Assembly (NCBI GenBank): GCA_900708905.1
Contig: CAADRB010000009.1
Span: 3,238,680-3,302,679 of the forward strand
Direction of reading: 5' to 3'
Source: Hymenolepis diminuta
Lineage: Eukaryota > Platyhelminthes > Cestoda > Cyclophyllidea > Hymenolepididae
DNA length: 64,000 nt
The notes beneath the pieces are model-generated. The model worked only from the letters and a program-made list of their open reading frames with translations, was not told where the DNA came from and made no database searches. Numbering within the stretch: the stretch's first letter is position 1; each line of letters starts with the position of its first letter. The translations under genes were made by a program, and so were the position numbers. Below are positions 49,601 to 63,946 of this stretch, one piece after another.

Positions 49601-52600
49601 GATTTTAATTGGAATTTCCAATTTACGCTCCAGTTACTGTCAACAAATTTCAGTTAATAGAGCATTTTATGATCAAATTGAGTACTTAAATCTTTTGGTA
49701 TTTCTGTAAAGCCAAAACGGATCAATGAAGTACAAATCTATTTGTGTTAAAAATTCATTTTATTTTCAAATACATTTCATTTATTCATTCATCAATTCAA
49801 ATGTCTTGTACTTGAAGGGGTAAATTCTTTTAAGCCCCTATTCTATTCACGTATCTCAAATAGAGGAGAACATATCGGCATTTTCTTATCGAGTTCATCC
49901 GATAAGTAGAGATAGAAATCTAAGCATTCTGCAGAATTTTATTTATATTATTCTCATTGCTAAATTCCGGAGACTCAGATAATACCCTAAACAAATTTTG
50001 CTAAAGGGTAAAATCGAGCAGCACATTAACCTCACCCATCACATTAAAAAATGTTACGTACTTTGAAATGTATTGTGTTTTGCTATCGTCTTTGCAGAAC
50101 TATGTGATCTTAATAATTTAAACATTTTTTCAACAATTATAAATATTTCTTGTTCGTTTTTTGAACGAATTTCTCAGTAATTCTACATCTCAGCATAAGA
50201 ATGTTTGGTTAAGGTGCTCGTATTTTTAGAAACAAACACCGATTTTTAAAGATTTCCTTTTCAGTTATAAAATATTTTTCTCAGTTGTGCATTTTTTTAC
50301 TAGTTTTTGCCAGTCTTTCAAATTTTTCAACTGAATCCATTGATCACAACTTATAGCTTATTTCTGTGCAAAAATATGATCTTTAAATAAAGATTTGTAC
50401 GGCATTTGAAAGTCCTTTTAGGTCTGGAGCTGCCGGAGAAATCTGCTAATACAATACAAAAGTTGAAAAATATTGTTCATGTTTACGTTATTCTTGACTT
50501 TATTTAAGGGTACAGTTACTGGCAAAGAGCAATCACATAAGAGTGCTATTTTCTTGAAGTAATAATGACTTTATATCAGCAGTTGTTGTTGTCTTAAAAA
50601 TAAAATCTCAGCGTATTAATTATTTAAAGCTTGTTACATGAACTTTATCCATCGACGTCCATCGTTCCAAAAGTCACTGATTTCTTTCAACCAATAGCAC
50701 TACATTAATGTTGATCACTAGGGCTGACCTAATAAAAATTCATCCAAAATTACGAATGAATACACATATATGTTTCCCTTCGCTAATCTCAAGATTTATT
50801 GATACTATAATTATTCCAAAAAAAGTTGATTGATTGAAATGATGGCGTTGAACTCTTGTGTATCACATTTTTCTTTTCATTAGCAATTAAGTATTTGTAG
50901 AGTGGAGCGTTATAGATGGGCCTATGCACAGCCTACTTTCATTAATTATGCATAATACAGGAAATTTTTAAAAATATATCCATATCTTCCGTGTAACTTA
51001 CAAGGAAACATTAGAAACTATCCAAATTAAGGAATTTAAAACAAATCGTCATGAACCAATATCGGTATAATTTATTTAATTGCAATGAAAATTTTTCGCA
51101 TGCATATTAAAATTTGCAGTAGCTCAAATGCTGAACTTTTTTAAAATATGCATTAACAGTAATATATATATATTTACATATATGCATACTCATTTTAATA
51201 GTGTCAGGCTTTTTTCATAAGACTTCATATCTAAATTAGCAATTTTGTATATCTATTTAAAACTATTACCGTTTTATGCAAATAATCTTTGTATTCCTCT
51301 TTCTAATATGAACCATATTACATTTTAAATTAATTATAAAGATCCACCCGATTATTATTAGTTAATATACGATTTATTAAAAGATAAAAATGACAGGTCA
51401 TACAGCCTTAAGATTTTACATTTAAATAACTGTATAATCCTTTAATTTTAGATCTGGTTTTTTCTTCGTGAACGGATTTGTTGTTCAGACGCATGAAGGC
51501 TAATTTACCACTAGCATCAATAAACCGTATAATGTGAATATGTTATCAGTAATTTAGTAGAAGGGTTTTTCGGAAAACAACATCTGAATAAACTCAAAAC
51601 AGGAAACTTTAATTTATCATTAAAACGAGAGTCCTTTTCGCATGCGTTTACAAAGCTATTTCCTCCGCTCTACCGGCAATAATCTCAATCCTTTGCACAC
51701 GAATAAATAATTCATTCAGGAACAATTAATTATGAGATATCTGGGTTTGTGCATATGTATAATTGGAAGTCACTACTATTCTAACCTACAGCAAAGTAAA
51801 AAACGTTTTAACATCGAAAGCAATAAAATTATTTCGGTAAGTTATCCAGAAAAGACAGAGATAATTGTCATGACATCAAGAGTCCAACCATATAAGAACC
51901 CAGGACATATCTTCTTTTTTTGAACTTTACGGCATTATAAATGCGGTTTGCTGAGTCTTGCATTTATATATGTTCTAGTTAAAATGCTAGAATTGGACCC
52001 CAGAATTGTGAGCAAGATTGTTGGCAGTGTTCATTGTGCATTTACTATTTGAACTCATAGGGAAGTTAATACGAAGTATGACATTGCAGCTCACTATAGT
52101 TCACCCAAAATGAAATTTAATCATATCATGCAAATAATTCTGCAATTAACCTTTATGAACTGCCAATTTTTAAAGTGCTGTCTTATTCATAGGTCAGAAT
52201 CATCAGAAAATAGGAAATAAATCAGATTATTGCCATTCACGTGCAAAAGTGCAGCATCCTCATTCTTAATTGGATTTTGTTTCTACAACACCATTTGAAT
52301 GGAAGAACTTGCAGGAAATGTGCAAGCCGAAAATGGCCTCACAATTTTGTTGAACTGCAAATATCTTTTCCCAAATTTTTCATAGCTTTAATATTAATAG
52401 ATCATCTTTACCAATAGGTGACTAAAGAAAAAATGTATTAATATCTGTTTATTAGTATATTAATAGGCAATTATCAATCCTTTAGTAAACAGTGACCTTT
52501 TCAAAGGCGAGGTTTCCTTATCAAAAATGTCGACAATATGTTGAACCTAAAATTCACATGAAACGGGCTCCTTAGACACACTTATTTTTAATCCTCCTTT

Positions 52601-55600
52601 CTACTCTACAAAATTTCATTTACCCGCATTCCAATGCTTCAATATTATTAAGAATTATGTAACATTTTGTTTGACCATGAGTAAATACAACAATTGCCAA
52701 TAAATACGGTAATAGTGAATTCGTCAATGAAAGCGTCCTTAAGTGTCATGCTCAACGGTTTACATCCACAGGTGAATTTTGGTGACAAAATGTGGTGCCT
52801 GAATGCTAGTTTCTCTTAGGAGAGGAATTAAGAATAACCCTTCTCAACACCACTTAAGCCTTGTCAATAAATGGGAAGTAAATGGCTGATAATCATAATA
52901 ACGGTAAATAATAATCATAAAAATTGCTAACATATTTTTTATTCTAAATAACCCAGGTGGAATTTCTTGACCATCTTTTGGGAGCAAATATTCAATATAC
53001 CAGCAGTGTATATCTCAACGTATTATTATAAGATCCTTCTGATTTTACTTAGGTTATTAATATCCAAGCATTCGTCGAAATAAAAGAAACAAATTTCGTA
53101 TTATAGGCAAATGACTAAAGTAATTCTTTATATTTTACAAATTGACTTCTGAATTAATAACAACCATGTACTAAATAAATAAATTAGGCATGTTCACTGT
53201 CATAGCAGACGGCCTAGACAGTCAGAGAGGAGCTAATAAGCATATAAACAATATAGAACATCAACTGATTGGTAACATTTTCACATTCTAACAGATTATC
53301 AAATCAAACTATATTGAACAATTGTCAGAATGGTCTCTAACGTTGGATTAAAGATGCTTTTGGTACATAGTAATCTGTATGGCACACTAAATGTGGAGCT
53401 CCCAATTAAGCTTAGTCAAGGAGGTGACAGAAAATGAGGTTCATTTATATAATTAGCGTTTGTTTTTACGTTTTAGGTTTTAAAGCTACGTACTACCTGC
53501 ATTAAAACCACAAGTAATGTTCATATTTAAACTTGATGCGGGTTTTTTATGTGTAATTAAGTCGTTATATAACAAATCAAGGGTATTTCAAATTCTGAAT
53601 TTCAAACATTCATAACGTATATTTAGCTCAAATCTGCAACTATGTAACAAAAATCTTTACGATTCACTTCAAGGTTAATGCATAGTAGGAAAATTCAAGT
53701 TGGATAATCCATAAACATAGTCGTTTGCTCAAGTATGGACTCAAAATTACAGAAGAACAGGAGGTAAACGTGCTGTAGTAGAATATGGATGATATGTTCT
53801 AGGTACTCTTAATTACATTAATTGATTTGGAGTTCAGAGATCATGTTCAAACTAAAGTCAGTCTGTTTAACTGTAAAAACACATAGTGAAAGACATTATA
53901 ATCCCTTTTTATAGTGTAAAAGTTGAGGATAGTAGATTTAAAGTCGAAACGATAGAGAATTAAAAGGAGAGACTAAAAGTATACCTATACTTTGAAAATG
54001 CATAATAGTAAGAAAATAGCTTCTTGATAAAATGTTAATATACGCTGTAAAAGATTACTTTTCACTTCAAAGTTCATATGTACTATGGAAGGTGGTTCAT
54101 AGATTTTATGGTCATTTCATTTATTGACATCAATGCTTACATTTGAAAGAGTTTAGATTGAGAGACAGATATTAAAATATAACCTATGAGTCAATTTATT
54201 TAGGGAAAAAAGTTTAAAGTTTTCATATTCTATTGCATTGAACAGAGAGCCGTGCTAAGCATTAACTTCAGCGTAATTTAAATTTCTTTTACATCTCTGG
54301 GTCTTACGGTGATATTCATCAAGCAATTTTCCCTTCATTTCATCGAACAGCCTTAAATTCGAAATAATTAAATAAAAGTACACGTACGACACCTCACAAA
54401 ATAAGATTAGCGGTTGCTAGACCAATTTCTTCTTTACCTTAATAATTTTTAATGTTGTTATTATATTTAGGGCAGGCTTCAAGAACAACTTTATTATTTT
54501 AACAAATGAGACCAATCTGAGATAAATTATGTTCACGAAGTTTAAAAAGTCCTCATGAACTTTCATCTTGGTTTATTGAATATTGTTCTTTAACTTTCTG
54601 CAAATGTAATAATTAAGATTAAAATGAATAGTACTTTTACTTCTATTCCAGAAATGTTTAGGAAATTAAAATTTTGTTCTCTAAGGAAGGAATTGCATAA
54701 AACGAAATCCTTTGCCAAAACGATACCAAAACATAAATCAAAATACCGACAAAATGAATGATACTTCAAACCGGCAAAACGAATTCGCTTGTTATTCTTA
54801 ACCATGAATATTTGCAAAAGAATGGAAACTGAAATCACTTTCATAAACAACTTTGGGAGGTCATAAAAAATGGAAAACAAGTCAAGAGTAAAATGGAAAA
54901 TAACATGACTGTATTCAGCAAAAAAATTTGATTTATCGCGCTTGTTTCAAAATGACAGTTTTTTATATCCTCTTTTTCACTCTCTAAAAATGTCTATTGA
55001 AGCAATCTATTTATCATTTTTATTTGATCTAATTTATTTTTAATCTTTCTGTATTTGCTAAAAATTGAATTATTATATTTGTTAAGGTAGACCGTCTTAA
55101 AACTCCGAGGTGCTCTAATTTCCAACGTTTTTCCACTTTCATTACACTACATTCTCCACTGCGCACGTCCATTATGGCCTAATTCTGTTTATTATAAAGC
55201 CATAAAACAGAAATTAAAGTGGCATAAAATTAAGAGAACGTGCCTTAAGAATGGTGGTTTAAAATATTCACATCTTCTCGGATTAGTTTGTGCTATATAA
55301 TAACTCCGATTTTCACTAAATGGAATAAAGGTTGGGCTTTTTATGCAGCAGGTTAAACAATTTTAAACTAAATAAGATCAAAGTCCTAGTGCAAAAGGAC
55401 ACTTTTTGGAAGCAAAGAGAAGATAACTGCAGATAAATATTTATTTTACAGAAATGAATATACCAAATCGAAAAATCAACCAGTGTCGCATTTACCTATG
55501 TGACATTAGACGGAGAAACATCTATTTTTATTTCACTTGGAAGAAATTGATCTAAAATTTGAATTGTACAATAATATGAAGGATATTTCGTTTATTCGTT

Positions 55601-58600
55601 CGTTTTCATGACAGATTAAATTTCATTAAATATATAGCTACTTTGTGCATTTCCAAAGGAAAGGTGATGAAACGTAATTCGGAACACGTGGCCAGTTCAT
55701 TGAATATCAGTTTTCACTATGGGCTTTTTTTTTGACATTACATCCAGACAAATTTGACTAATCCGTCTCTGATCTGAGTAATTCCAGCATATTATGACAT
55801 TAAGAAGATGACATTTTGTTTTATCTCACTCGACAATAAAGTTTATCAACTTATATATGAAGAGTAATAGCACAAATAGATAGATATGTTAAACGCTGTC
55901 CTACATTTAAGGAATAAATGTGAATTAGTATAATACTAAGTTTTATGGTACAAATCCAAAACAAAGCGATTTTCTATCATTTCTTTAAAAAATTCTTGTA
56001 CTAATAACTCTAAAAATTTCACATTTTTAATGATCGCTTGCCTAAGTTCTACCAACCAGTCGGATTCCCAAAATACAGGAAAGGAGCATAGGTCAATCAT
56101 TTTAGTACTGTTATTTTTGGGTATATATAGATTTTTATAAAAGTTTTCAATGCTGACGAATATCTAGTTTAATTAGTTACTAATCCGTGACTAAAAATTG
56201 GGCATGAAAATTGATAATATATCACTTAATGAATTTGCAAAATTGCAGTATCATCGGTCAGGTTAGCATCTGCTAACTAGCATTAGAACATGTGAATCAA
56301 TCTCCTTATAACAGATACTTTTTCTGTAGCATCTTATACAAATGTTGATGAATTGAGTAAAGTTTGACGATTTGTATCTAGCTTTCTAGAGGCTGATTTC
56401 TATGATTTTGTAAAATAAAAAAGTGTTCTTAGAAAAAATAGGCAGTATCACCGATCTCACTCCTTTTCCAGTTCATTGGACAGGAGAATATTAACCAACT
56501 CCTTCGCGTAGTTTCCATTTTTATTTGCTCGCAGGACAAAATTTCCGGAAAGAATAAGTCAGTTTAATGCGCTATTAAATAGCAAGAAAATGAAGATAGG
56601 CTAGATTATTTAGATCGACTGATATACGCGGATAATATATGGTCTTCCAGTTTGAAATGTTTGAGAATATGAAAAAAAATATTCGGATAGAAATTTTGCA
56701 CACTATATAATTCGATTAGGGTGCAGTTAGCAAAGCCAAACGAATTAAAAGTCCTTTATTTCAAAGGTATTTTTTAGGTGGTTTCAATATCTAAAATAAT
56801 TGTAACGCCATTGGATTGGCGGAAAGCAGAGAGGGGATTTTAAACTCCAAAGAAAATCACTACGTGAACAATTTGTGCCAGTTCTTTTGAGAGCTAGTTT
56901 ATTTAAATTGTTTTAATGTTAAACACGGGAATACCTATTTCTGTAATGATAAGATTCGATAAATAGAAGCTGATCCCCCTCCCCGTCTTAAAATCACGTA
57001 ATGACGCACTCACAATATAAAGAGACGTTTCCTGTTAGCATGTCTTATTTCACCTTTTCCTCATAACTCGGGTCGTCCTCGTTAATAACTGATACCTTAC
57101 GCTTTCCTTCTAGTCCTTCCTGGCAGCCCCATCCTCCCAATTTTAGTTGTCCAATTAACGTGATGTCATATATAACACTCGGTCTTCTTACTCAGAAAAG
57201 ATTACTAGATTTAAGAGAGCATAGTTAGCCTAATTTTGTGTTCATCTTAAAATAGCATTTTTATCTGGATTAGAACTACTCTGCGTTTATTATATTTAGA
57301 GAAAACTTTCTATTCCATGAGTAACATATGCTTAGGAAATTCAAAAGAATACAATAGGATTAAAAGTACATATAATTTTCAAAGTATAAATTATTCATGG
57401 GAGTTAAGATAAATGCCTCCGAACGAGATTTACCTTATAAATATGGAATATTTTTATAAAATTTGTTTTAAAGAAACAGCACCATGCTGTAAACAACATA
57501 ATTCTTTTTCAATTATTTGGGCTTCCAGTTTTTTACATTTCTATCCGTGAAATGAAACGTAAGCATTTTAAAGAACTCAAATTTTAAGCATTATAAATGC
57601 TTCATTCAATTTAAACATTTGCAATAAAAAGGAATTTAAAAATCAATTAAATAAACTATCTATTAATAAATAATCAATTCTATAAATTTTATAAAAAGAA
57701 GCCAGATAGAAGAATGACTGTCTATTGATGCTTAGACCAAGTAAATTAAGTAGAAAGAAAGTACAAAATATATTATTAAAGATGCTACATAACTATGAAG
57801 ACGCAATTACCTATAATGTTTGAGATAAATTAAAAATAAATAGCTTTCGATTGGACGAAAAGGCAAAGGAGGCAGTTGTTTATAACTCGATGTCCGAAGG
57901 ATAAAACATGTCAATTCCGTTTAGATGTCCCGAAAACATTCCACTTTGCTTTCTAAAATTTCTTTCAGATCAAATTGATTAACTTCTTAGTTTGACAGTT
58001 AAATATTGACTGACTCTTGTCTTATAAGCCCAATAAATATTGACAATAAAACTCCACTTAATATGTTCATTAAAATAAAGAACTGTTATTGTGTCCATTA
58101 ATTTACCGTAATTTGAAAAAACTTCTGTGAGAACATTGGCACAACATCTGAGTAGCTGATGATAGAATTAATAAGCACTCTTTCCGATTTTTACAATGTC
58201 TTATTTTCTTCTCTGCTTTAATCGAAGTATTTATTTCCTTGATTGTCATCCATATTTTCTTACCTTAAAAACAAATTTTCAATCATTCAACAACTCTAAA
58301 CTCAAAGTTTAACAAAGCCAAGATGATTTATTTACATTAATTTTAAATCTCCATTCTAGAATAAAGGGAAGCAATTCGGTCTTTAGATTGAAATATTATT
58401 TCATATATAAAATTTATTTAAGTCGGAAATTAGTTAGTTTGAAATTGGTATACATTAAAATCTCATATTCTCTAATATCACAGGTATATTGGTAGGATCT
58501 ACACTTCGTCATTTTTGTCGAATGTGCGGTATATTCGGGAGCAATGCCTTCTGTCATTTAAATTCTGGTAAGTTGAATATGGATAGAATATATCAATGTA

Positions 58601-59020
58601 TCGATAGTTTCCTATTTTGCTTGAATGAAGACTTGCATAAATAATATGTTATAGTTATATTAAATTAATTTACAATAAGAGCATAAGTAAAAATATAGTT
58701 ATTTTAGTTGCAGATTTGTTTCGTTATATGTAATATAAAAATTTTGACTAATGATTTAATTTATAATTATTCATTGCCATTTTCTCCACTTAATAAAAGT
58801 ATGGGCAAGCTCTGATTAATTGTGTTTATAATGGTCTGTTTATTTATTGAATTTATGTCATGAAATGATTTTTGGACACACAAGGAAAAATTATCCAGTA
58901 TCTTGGAATATAATAATTGTTAGATTTTCAATAGTGAGCAGGGTAATTTCTTGATAAATCAAAATTCTATGTACCCCATTCTTGTAAAGTAGACCTCCTC
59001 CATGTTGAGAATTTTAGGAC
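46638..59020. other. Long gene-poor AT-rich region
   Basis: More than 12 kb in which no gene is supported. The best small frame is 48517-48266 on the minus strand: true ATG, 83 codons, a polar N-terminus, then one hydrophobic helix around CLLLIIFISCCL. It has no homology I recognise. A GC-richer block at about 56965-57190 resembles degraded repeat DNA. A TAA/ACT trinucleotide run sits near 49458-49480. Confidence 0.45.
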
Positions 59021-59310
59021 GTCCTATTCCTGCCCATCAAAACGTCGTTAGGCTATAGTTGACTCACACTAGAGAGATAAGACAAGTTTGCAGTTAATCT
59101 AAGTAATCCAAGTAACCACACGATGGGTTTATCTAGGAATACAAGTTGTCTTCGTGCCATTGAGGATTGTAGACTAAAACACCACCGAGGTGATAGCAGT
59201 ATATGTCCTGAATAACTGTCAATTTTCCAGAGGTGATCTACGCCCGACTATTGATGAACATGATGGGTGACTTAGAAACAGCCTGAGGAAATTGATTATC
59301 TCTAGAAAAA
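59021..59310 (+). repeat. Dispersed ~300 bp repeat, copy C
   Basis: The clearest copy. It runs CGTTAGGCTATAGTTGACTC, AGAGAGATAAGACAAG, GGAATACAAGTTGTCTTCGT, ACTAAAACACCACCGAGGTG, GAATAACTGTCAATTTTCC, ATGATGGGTGACTTAGAAAC, then AATTGATTATCTCTAGA. Compared with copies A and B it has the fewest gaps. Confidence 0.75.
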
Positions 59311-62300
59311 ACACTTACTAACACCCATATTAATAATATTATAGTATTAAATTTAATTGCAAAACAGTGTTATTATTAAAAATAAAATTTTGTAAGATAA
59401 AAATATTAGAGTTATTTTATGTTTTAATAGTTTATAAAAATTATTACTCAAGAATATATGCGGAAAACTTTTAAATTAGCATATAATTGAACCAAAATAT
59501 CATAAATAAAAGTAGAATTTCAACAAACCTGTAGTAGATAATTTTTTTAATCCATGTACTCCATTATTGACACCTGTTATTCCATATTTTGTCTAACGAA
59601 CATAAACGAAAACCGATTCCCTGATTTTAATCCCTTCATACTTAGATTCTATGCATTTTCGTCATAATTAACTTTATGACAGCCCACAGTAAACATTCAA
59701 AATTACTGGTTCATTGTGCTTTCTGAGTTTAATATCTGTTTCAATCAATAAATCAAGTCCTGCTTATCTGGATAATAATGATGAGGACGAAGAGTGAAGT
59801 TGAGCTCACGTTCAATAAGTTTCCGGTCAAAAATTCTTTTATTTAGGCTTTCACAAACAGATGTCAAACTATCAGAACGTCCTTTTGTTTTCTAGTAGAA
59901 ATTTTTTATTTTTTTTGTCAGTGCTTTAATAAAGCTCCTTATTGCCACCTTGCTAACTGTTCCTCCAACTTCTATATAGAATATACATTGGCGTCTTCTC
60001 TAAAGTTGAAGATTTTCAACTCAGCAGGTTTAAAAATATAAAAGTATTTATCATCCTTTTGCATGTGCATTGCATTAATTCTAACTGACAATAATGCCAG
60101 TTGATCTAAATGTTGATTGCGGGATATTTTGTTCCCCGAAAGAGCAAGCATGGCATTTTGTACTCGAAAATCAATAAAAAACCGTATTAAGATATATTAT
60201 ACCGGCATTTTTAATGTGCAGATAAATTTATTTATCATTCCTCACCGTAGATGCTAATAATAGATGAAAATTCGGAAAAATTAGTTTAAAATATTTACAA
60301 ATGAATAACTTGAAATAAGATTTCATTTTTTCCAATATGTAAAATGATCCTTTAATAAGACCAACCGATAGATACAACAAAATAATTTGCAGTTAGGGTC
60401 ACGTTAGTCAATTATTTAGTTCAATGACAATTTGACAATTTATGAGCATGCAGCAGATGTTTGAATACGATTGATTTTGGTCTATTGAAATACGCTAAAT
60501 CCATTCGGATCCTTGAAATATTCCATTGTGGTATTTTTGTGCTTGCTAAAAATAAACTTCCACACGTCCAAATCTGTTAAAACACTGACACTTTTTTGTC
60601 GTCTTCTAACATTCCGGGATTGAGAGGTTTTCTGAACTGAGAAAGGAAAATGTTTTAAATTCAGTCGTCTTCAGAAAAGAGAATAAAGATTTCCCACCGT
60701 TTGGATCCTTACCTACGATTCATAAAATACCCACTATGTTAAGCTATTGTTTGAGTAAGCTTCAACCGACTGCATTTAAAAATATCAGCAAGCCTTCGGA
60801 ACGCATTCGTTATCATGAAAGATTTGGTCTAATTTTTTAAACTTCCCAGAGAATGCCTCTGAATAAATTGTTATGGCAGTGTTCATGGTAAAAGGGAGAT
60901 ACAATCCCACTTTTATGCCGCATTTTATTTTTAGTTTTGGGATTTCCACTTCTCCGAGCGGATTTAAACAAAAGATTCAAAGTAAGCGTCTCAATTTGGC
61001 ACATATAATCAGTCTTCATCAAAGTTTCTGATTTATTTCCGGTAACACTTGTTTAACCAAAATTTAACAAATGCTTTTTGGATTTTGATGCTAGAAACTT
61101 CTTGGAAAACTTTAGCCATGACAAAGTCTATATGGTTAATGTATTTGATGATGGACAAGTTCTTTTAGAAATATCAAGAATTAGCTTGAATTAACCAAAA
61201 TTGATTATTTTATGTTTACTTCACTTGTTCTGATGATTAACAAACTTTTCCATTAATTTAGTGACCCATTGAACGATATGTTTATAAAATTCAAGTTGGC
61301 GGTTTTTACAATCTAGAATTATTATTTACAATTGGACATTCACTAACTGTTTTTTCGCTTTTACCATTTTTAAATAATTTTTTATGAAGATAGAAATAAG
61401 TTTTGTTTAAAAACCAATTCGAACTTGAAATTTACGGAAATTCGATTGCTTAATTGACGAATCATACGAGATTTAAAAAATCTTAATTCTTCAGGTTAGT
61501 TAAACTGGGGTTGTTCAAAATTGCAATTTTAAGATTTGCAATTTTGTTCCCAATACAATTTCACTGATCAAATTTATTTGAAAAATGTAGAAACAAACCT
61601 ATATATCTGAATTATTGTCAATGAAAGGAAAGCAATTTTGTTTAATCTCCGCAAATCTTGGCCAGCGTGAACTAACTCCCACCGAATCAATTTATGATTT
61701 TTCCCATTGACATTTCAACCACATATCTACTTGGCTCTCTTCTCTCCAACTTCTAAAGACCAACTCCTACTGTCGATTCTTCCGACTCCTTCTCGCTTCT
61801 GTTTTATAGCCCCTTCTCTGTTCGTCAAACAAATTAGAAGAAGATGAATGAATCCACTTTTTACTTATATCTTTTATATGATTTTCAATTGCTAAATTTG
61901 GCATATTCAAGGGAATTTTTTGTATAGAAAAAAACTAAAAGCGTTCTCACTAAGAACAAGTGTATTTAGGAGATATCAAAGGACTTGATTTGTTCTTACC
62001 AAACTTAAGTGTTCTGTATTAGAAGAAAAAATTCCCCCCTGAGTTTGAAGTTTCGACATATCAGAGAGTGTATGGCATTATTAGAACCCAGCATGTGATT
62101 AAAAGTCTATTTCTAAGTGTTTATTCAAGAATAACTAGTCGTGATTACCTTCAATTGAATAAAGGAAGCTTTCAAATCATTGCCCCTATTGTGGAATCTC
62201 TAATTTTACACTTCATACTGCTCTGATACCACCCTGGCTAAACATCTATTGAGTTTTGAAAAACGATCAACAAGATTTAGTTGGGAGTTGAATTGATGTG

Positions 62301-63404
62301 TTACTGTTAAATAATGCCGACCAGTGTTAAAAAATGTTATACATACGGCACAATGAAACTGCCACAGTTTGCTATAAAAGCAATACCCCCAAGTTCCTCA
62401 ACTTCACCTTACCTTTTGACTATTCTTCCAAGTAACGCGTTGAGTTGTCTCTACTTTTCTACGTCCCTCTTTCTGAACCCTACTCATAGTACGCCTTTCA
62501 TTCATTACGTCGCCTTGACTTTTGTCTCAGTTTTTTAAACTCCACCATGTTGAAATTCCCTCGGTTTTACACATAAGCTTGTTTTCAATCAATTATTTAG
62601 TAGAGAAGTCTCCACTATACTTTATTAATGGAAGTATTCACATTGCAGCCACTGTCTTCCTTATAATCATACCTGTGGAGAGGTACGTAGAAGCTTAAAT
62701 ATCGATTGCTCAGGAACTTCCTCTATCCTAACATTAGTAACTCGAGAGCTCTAGCCCCTCTTCATAAGCCACTTGAGATCTTTTGATTGGTTGAATGACG
62801 TTAAATTCATACAAGTCCGCACCACCTTGCTAATTTCTTCACTATCAGGACAGTATGCTTTTGAGTGAAAATCCGTTTTTTCCCAACTAAAAGCTTTGTA
62901 AATCGAATGGTTCCACTACCCAATCTTTTTAAATTGACAAATTCGATATAGCTATCAGACAAATTTAAGCGGGATTATGAAAACTCAGATAAATGCAAAT
63001 TTTGACTCATGAGTAATAATATCTCCGCGTTTATAGCATAGCTTTAGCTGAACGGAGTGTTCACGAATGCTCAAACCATGAAAACGCAATGGACAAAGTG
63101 ATGCCAATCGCAGCTCGGGTTATGCGAAAATCGCTGGTTTCGGGACAGAAACTACCAAACTCCATAATCTGTTTCTCTTTACTCAGTAAATGTATTACTG
63201 AAAACTATACATCCCCTGATCATTGAAACGACTTTTAGATGTACTTAATAATTTGGGTGAATCGAACATAACTCATCGCCTTCAATCAGTATATAAGCAA
63301 AACACAATTTCTCATATCATAACACTCATATAGGATAAAATAGCAAAATAAAAATCTGTCCATCATAAGCATAACAGAAGACAATTTACAAAAAGTGAAA
63401 TGCC
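59311..63404. other. AT-rich spacer downstream of snurportin
   Basis: No gene supported. A minus-strand frame from an ATG at 62505 gives 31 very basic residues and meets a strong donor (AAAAG|GTAAGG at 62412). It could be a first exon but is too short to judge. A pyrimidine-rich block at 61730-61820 and the frame 61022-60837 (minus) are noted without a call. Confidence 0.45.
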
Positions 63405-63719
63405 CTAACCGGCATTTTGAAGAGTTGATTCATCGGACATTTCCACATCCCAAGTTTGATTTGAAGAAGATGGTAAAGCCACGCCTTTTCTCTTTTGTTG
63501 TAGGGCAGAGGCATAGGCTTTCGTCAGCTCCCTATGCCGAGCGATATCCGTAGCAACGTCTCTGTAATCCTCAGGCATTTCAGTCACGTAGATGGGATGA
63601 AGACTGTCTTTTAGGAAAGGAAACCACTCAGGTAGCATATAGGGCTTAACCCAACCAACCAGAGGAGTTTGACCACAACGATAGTAGACGCATGAGTGGT
63701 AGAATAGAACACCGTCTAG
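63405..63719 (-). CDS. SNUPN: Snurportin-1, last exon
   Basis: Snurportin-1 recognises the trimethylguanosine (m3G) cap of spliceosomal U snRNAs and, with importin-beta, carries the snRNPs into the nucleus. This exon opens in phase 0 after the acceptor TTTTCCCTTTTAG (63720-63721) and encodes 104 residues to a TAG stop. It starts LDGVLFYHS, and TPLVGWVKPYML follows. Both match the end of the cap-binding domain in human snurportin (LDGLLFYHK, TPLVGWLRPYM). The Trp in VGW corresponds to human W276, which stacks on the cap, so the cap pocket residue is kept. The rest is a basic, partly helical tail (RHRELTKAYASALQQKRK) that diverges as it does between animals. The first in-frame ATG at 63638 is internal and not a start. 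Confidence 0.9.
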   Translation of the reverse strand, partial: LDGVLFYHSCVYYRCGQTPLVGWVKPYMLPEWFPFLKDSLHPIYVTEMPEDYRDVATDIARHRELTKAYASALQQKRKGVALPSSSNQTWDVEMSDESTLQNAG

Positions 63720-63832
63720 CTAAAAGGGAAAAGTCGATTGATCACACCGGTCTTTTTAGAGCCCATATTAAGGACCTAAATTAAGAGATGCGAAGCTTTT
63801 AGTGAGATTATTACGATTTAATGATACTGTAC

Positions 63833-63946
63833 TTGCCATATTTGATAAATAATGTCATTTTGTCTTCCTAACAGCCTCGTAAATTTATTAGTGATACAAG
63901 GGGGTTCGTGAGCTCTAATCATCAATGGTTTAAAGCGGAAATACAT
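63833..63946 (-). CDS. SNUPN: Snurportin-1, penultimate exon
   Basis: Thirty-eight codons lie between the acceptor ATCTTTTTTAG (63948-63947) and the donor CAA|GTACAG (63832-63831). They are phase 0 on both sides and join the last exon across a 113-nt intron. The peptide RFKPLMIRAHEPPC, followed by a few residues and LL, aligns with the human segment where F/K-F-x-x-L runs into FPCTPESL-x-x-VL just before the LDGLLFYH block. Position, phase and this partial match support the exon; its sequence alone would not. The remaining 5' exons (importin-beta-binding N-terminus and most of the cap-binding domain) lie beyond the right end of the window. Confidence 0.65.

Noticed and set aside
56965..57190. 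GC-richer block as a reverse-orientation member of the 4.1 kb/RT-insert repeat family
   Set aside because: Only loose purine-rich similarity could be seen. No ordered landmark pairs held up.
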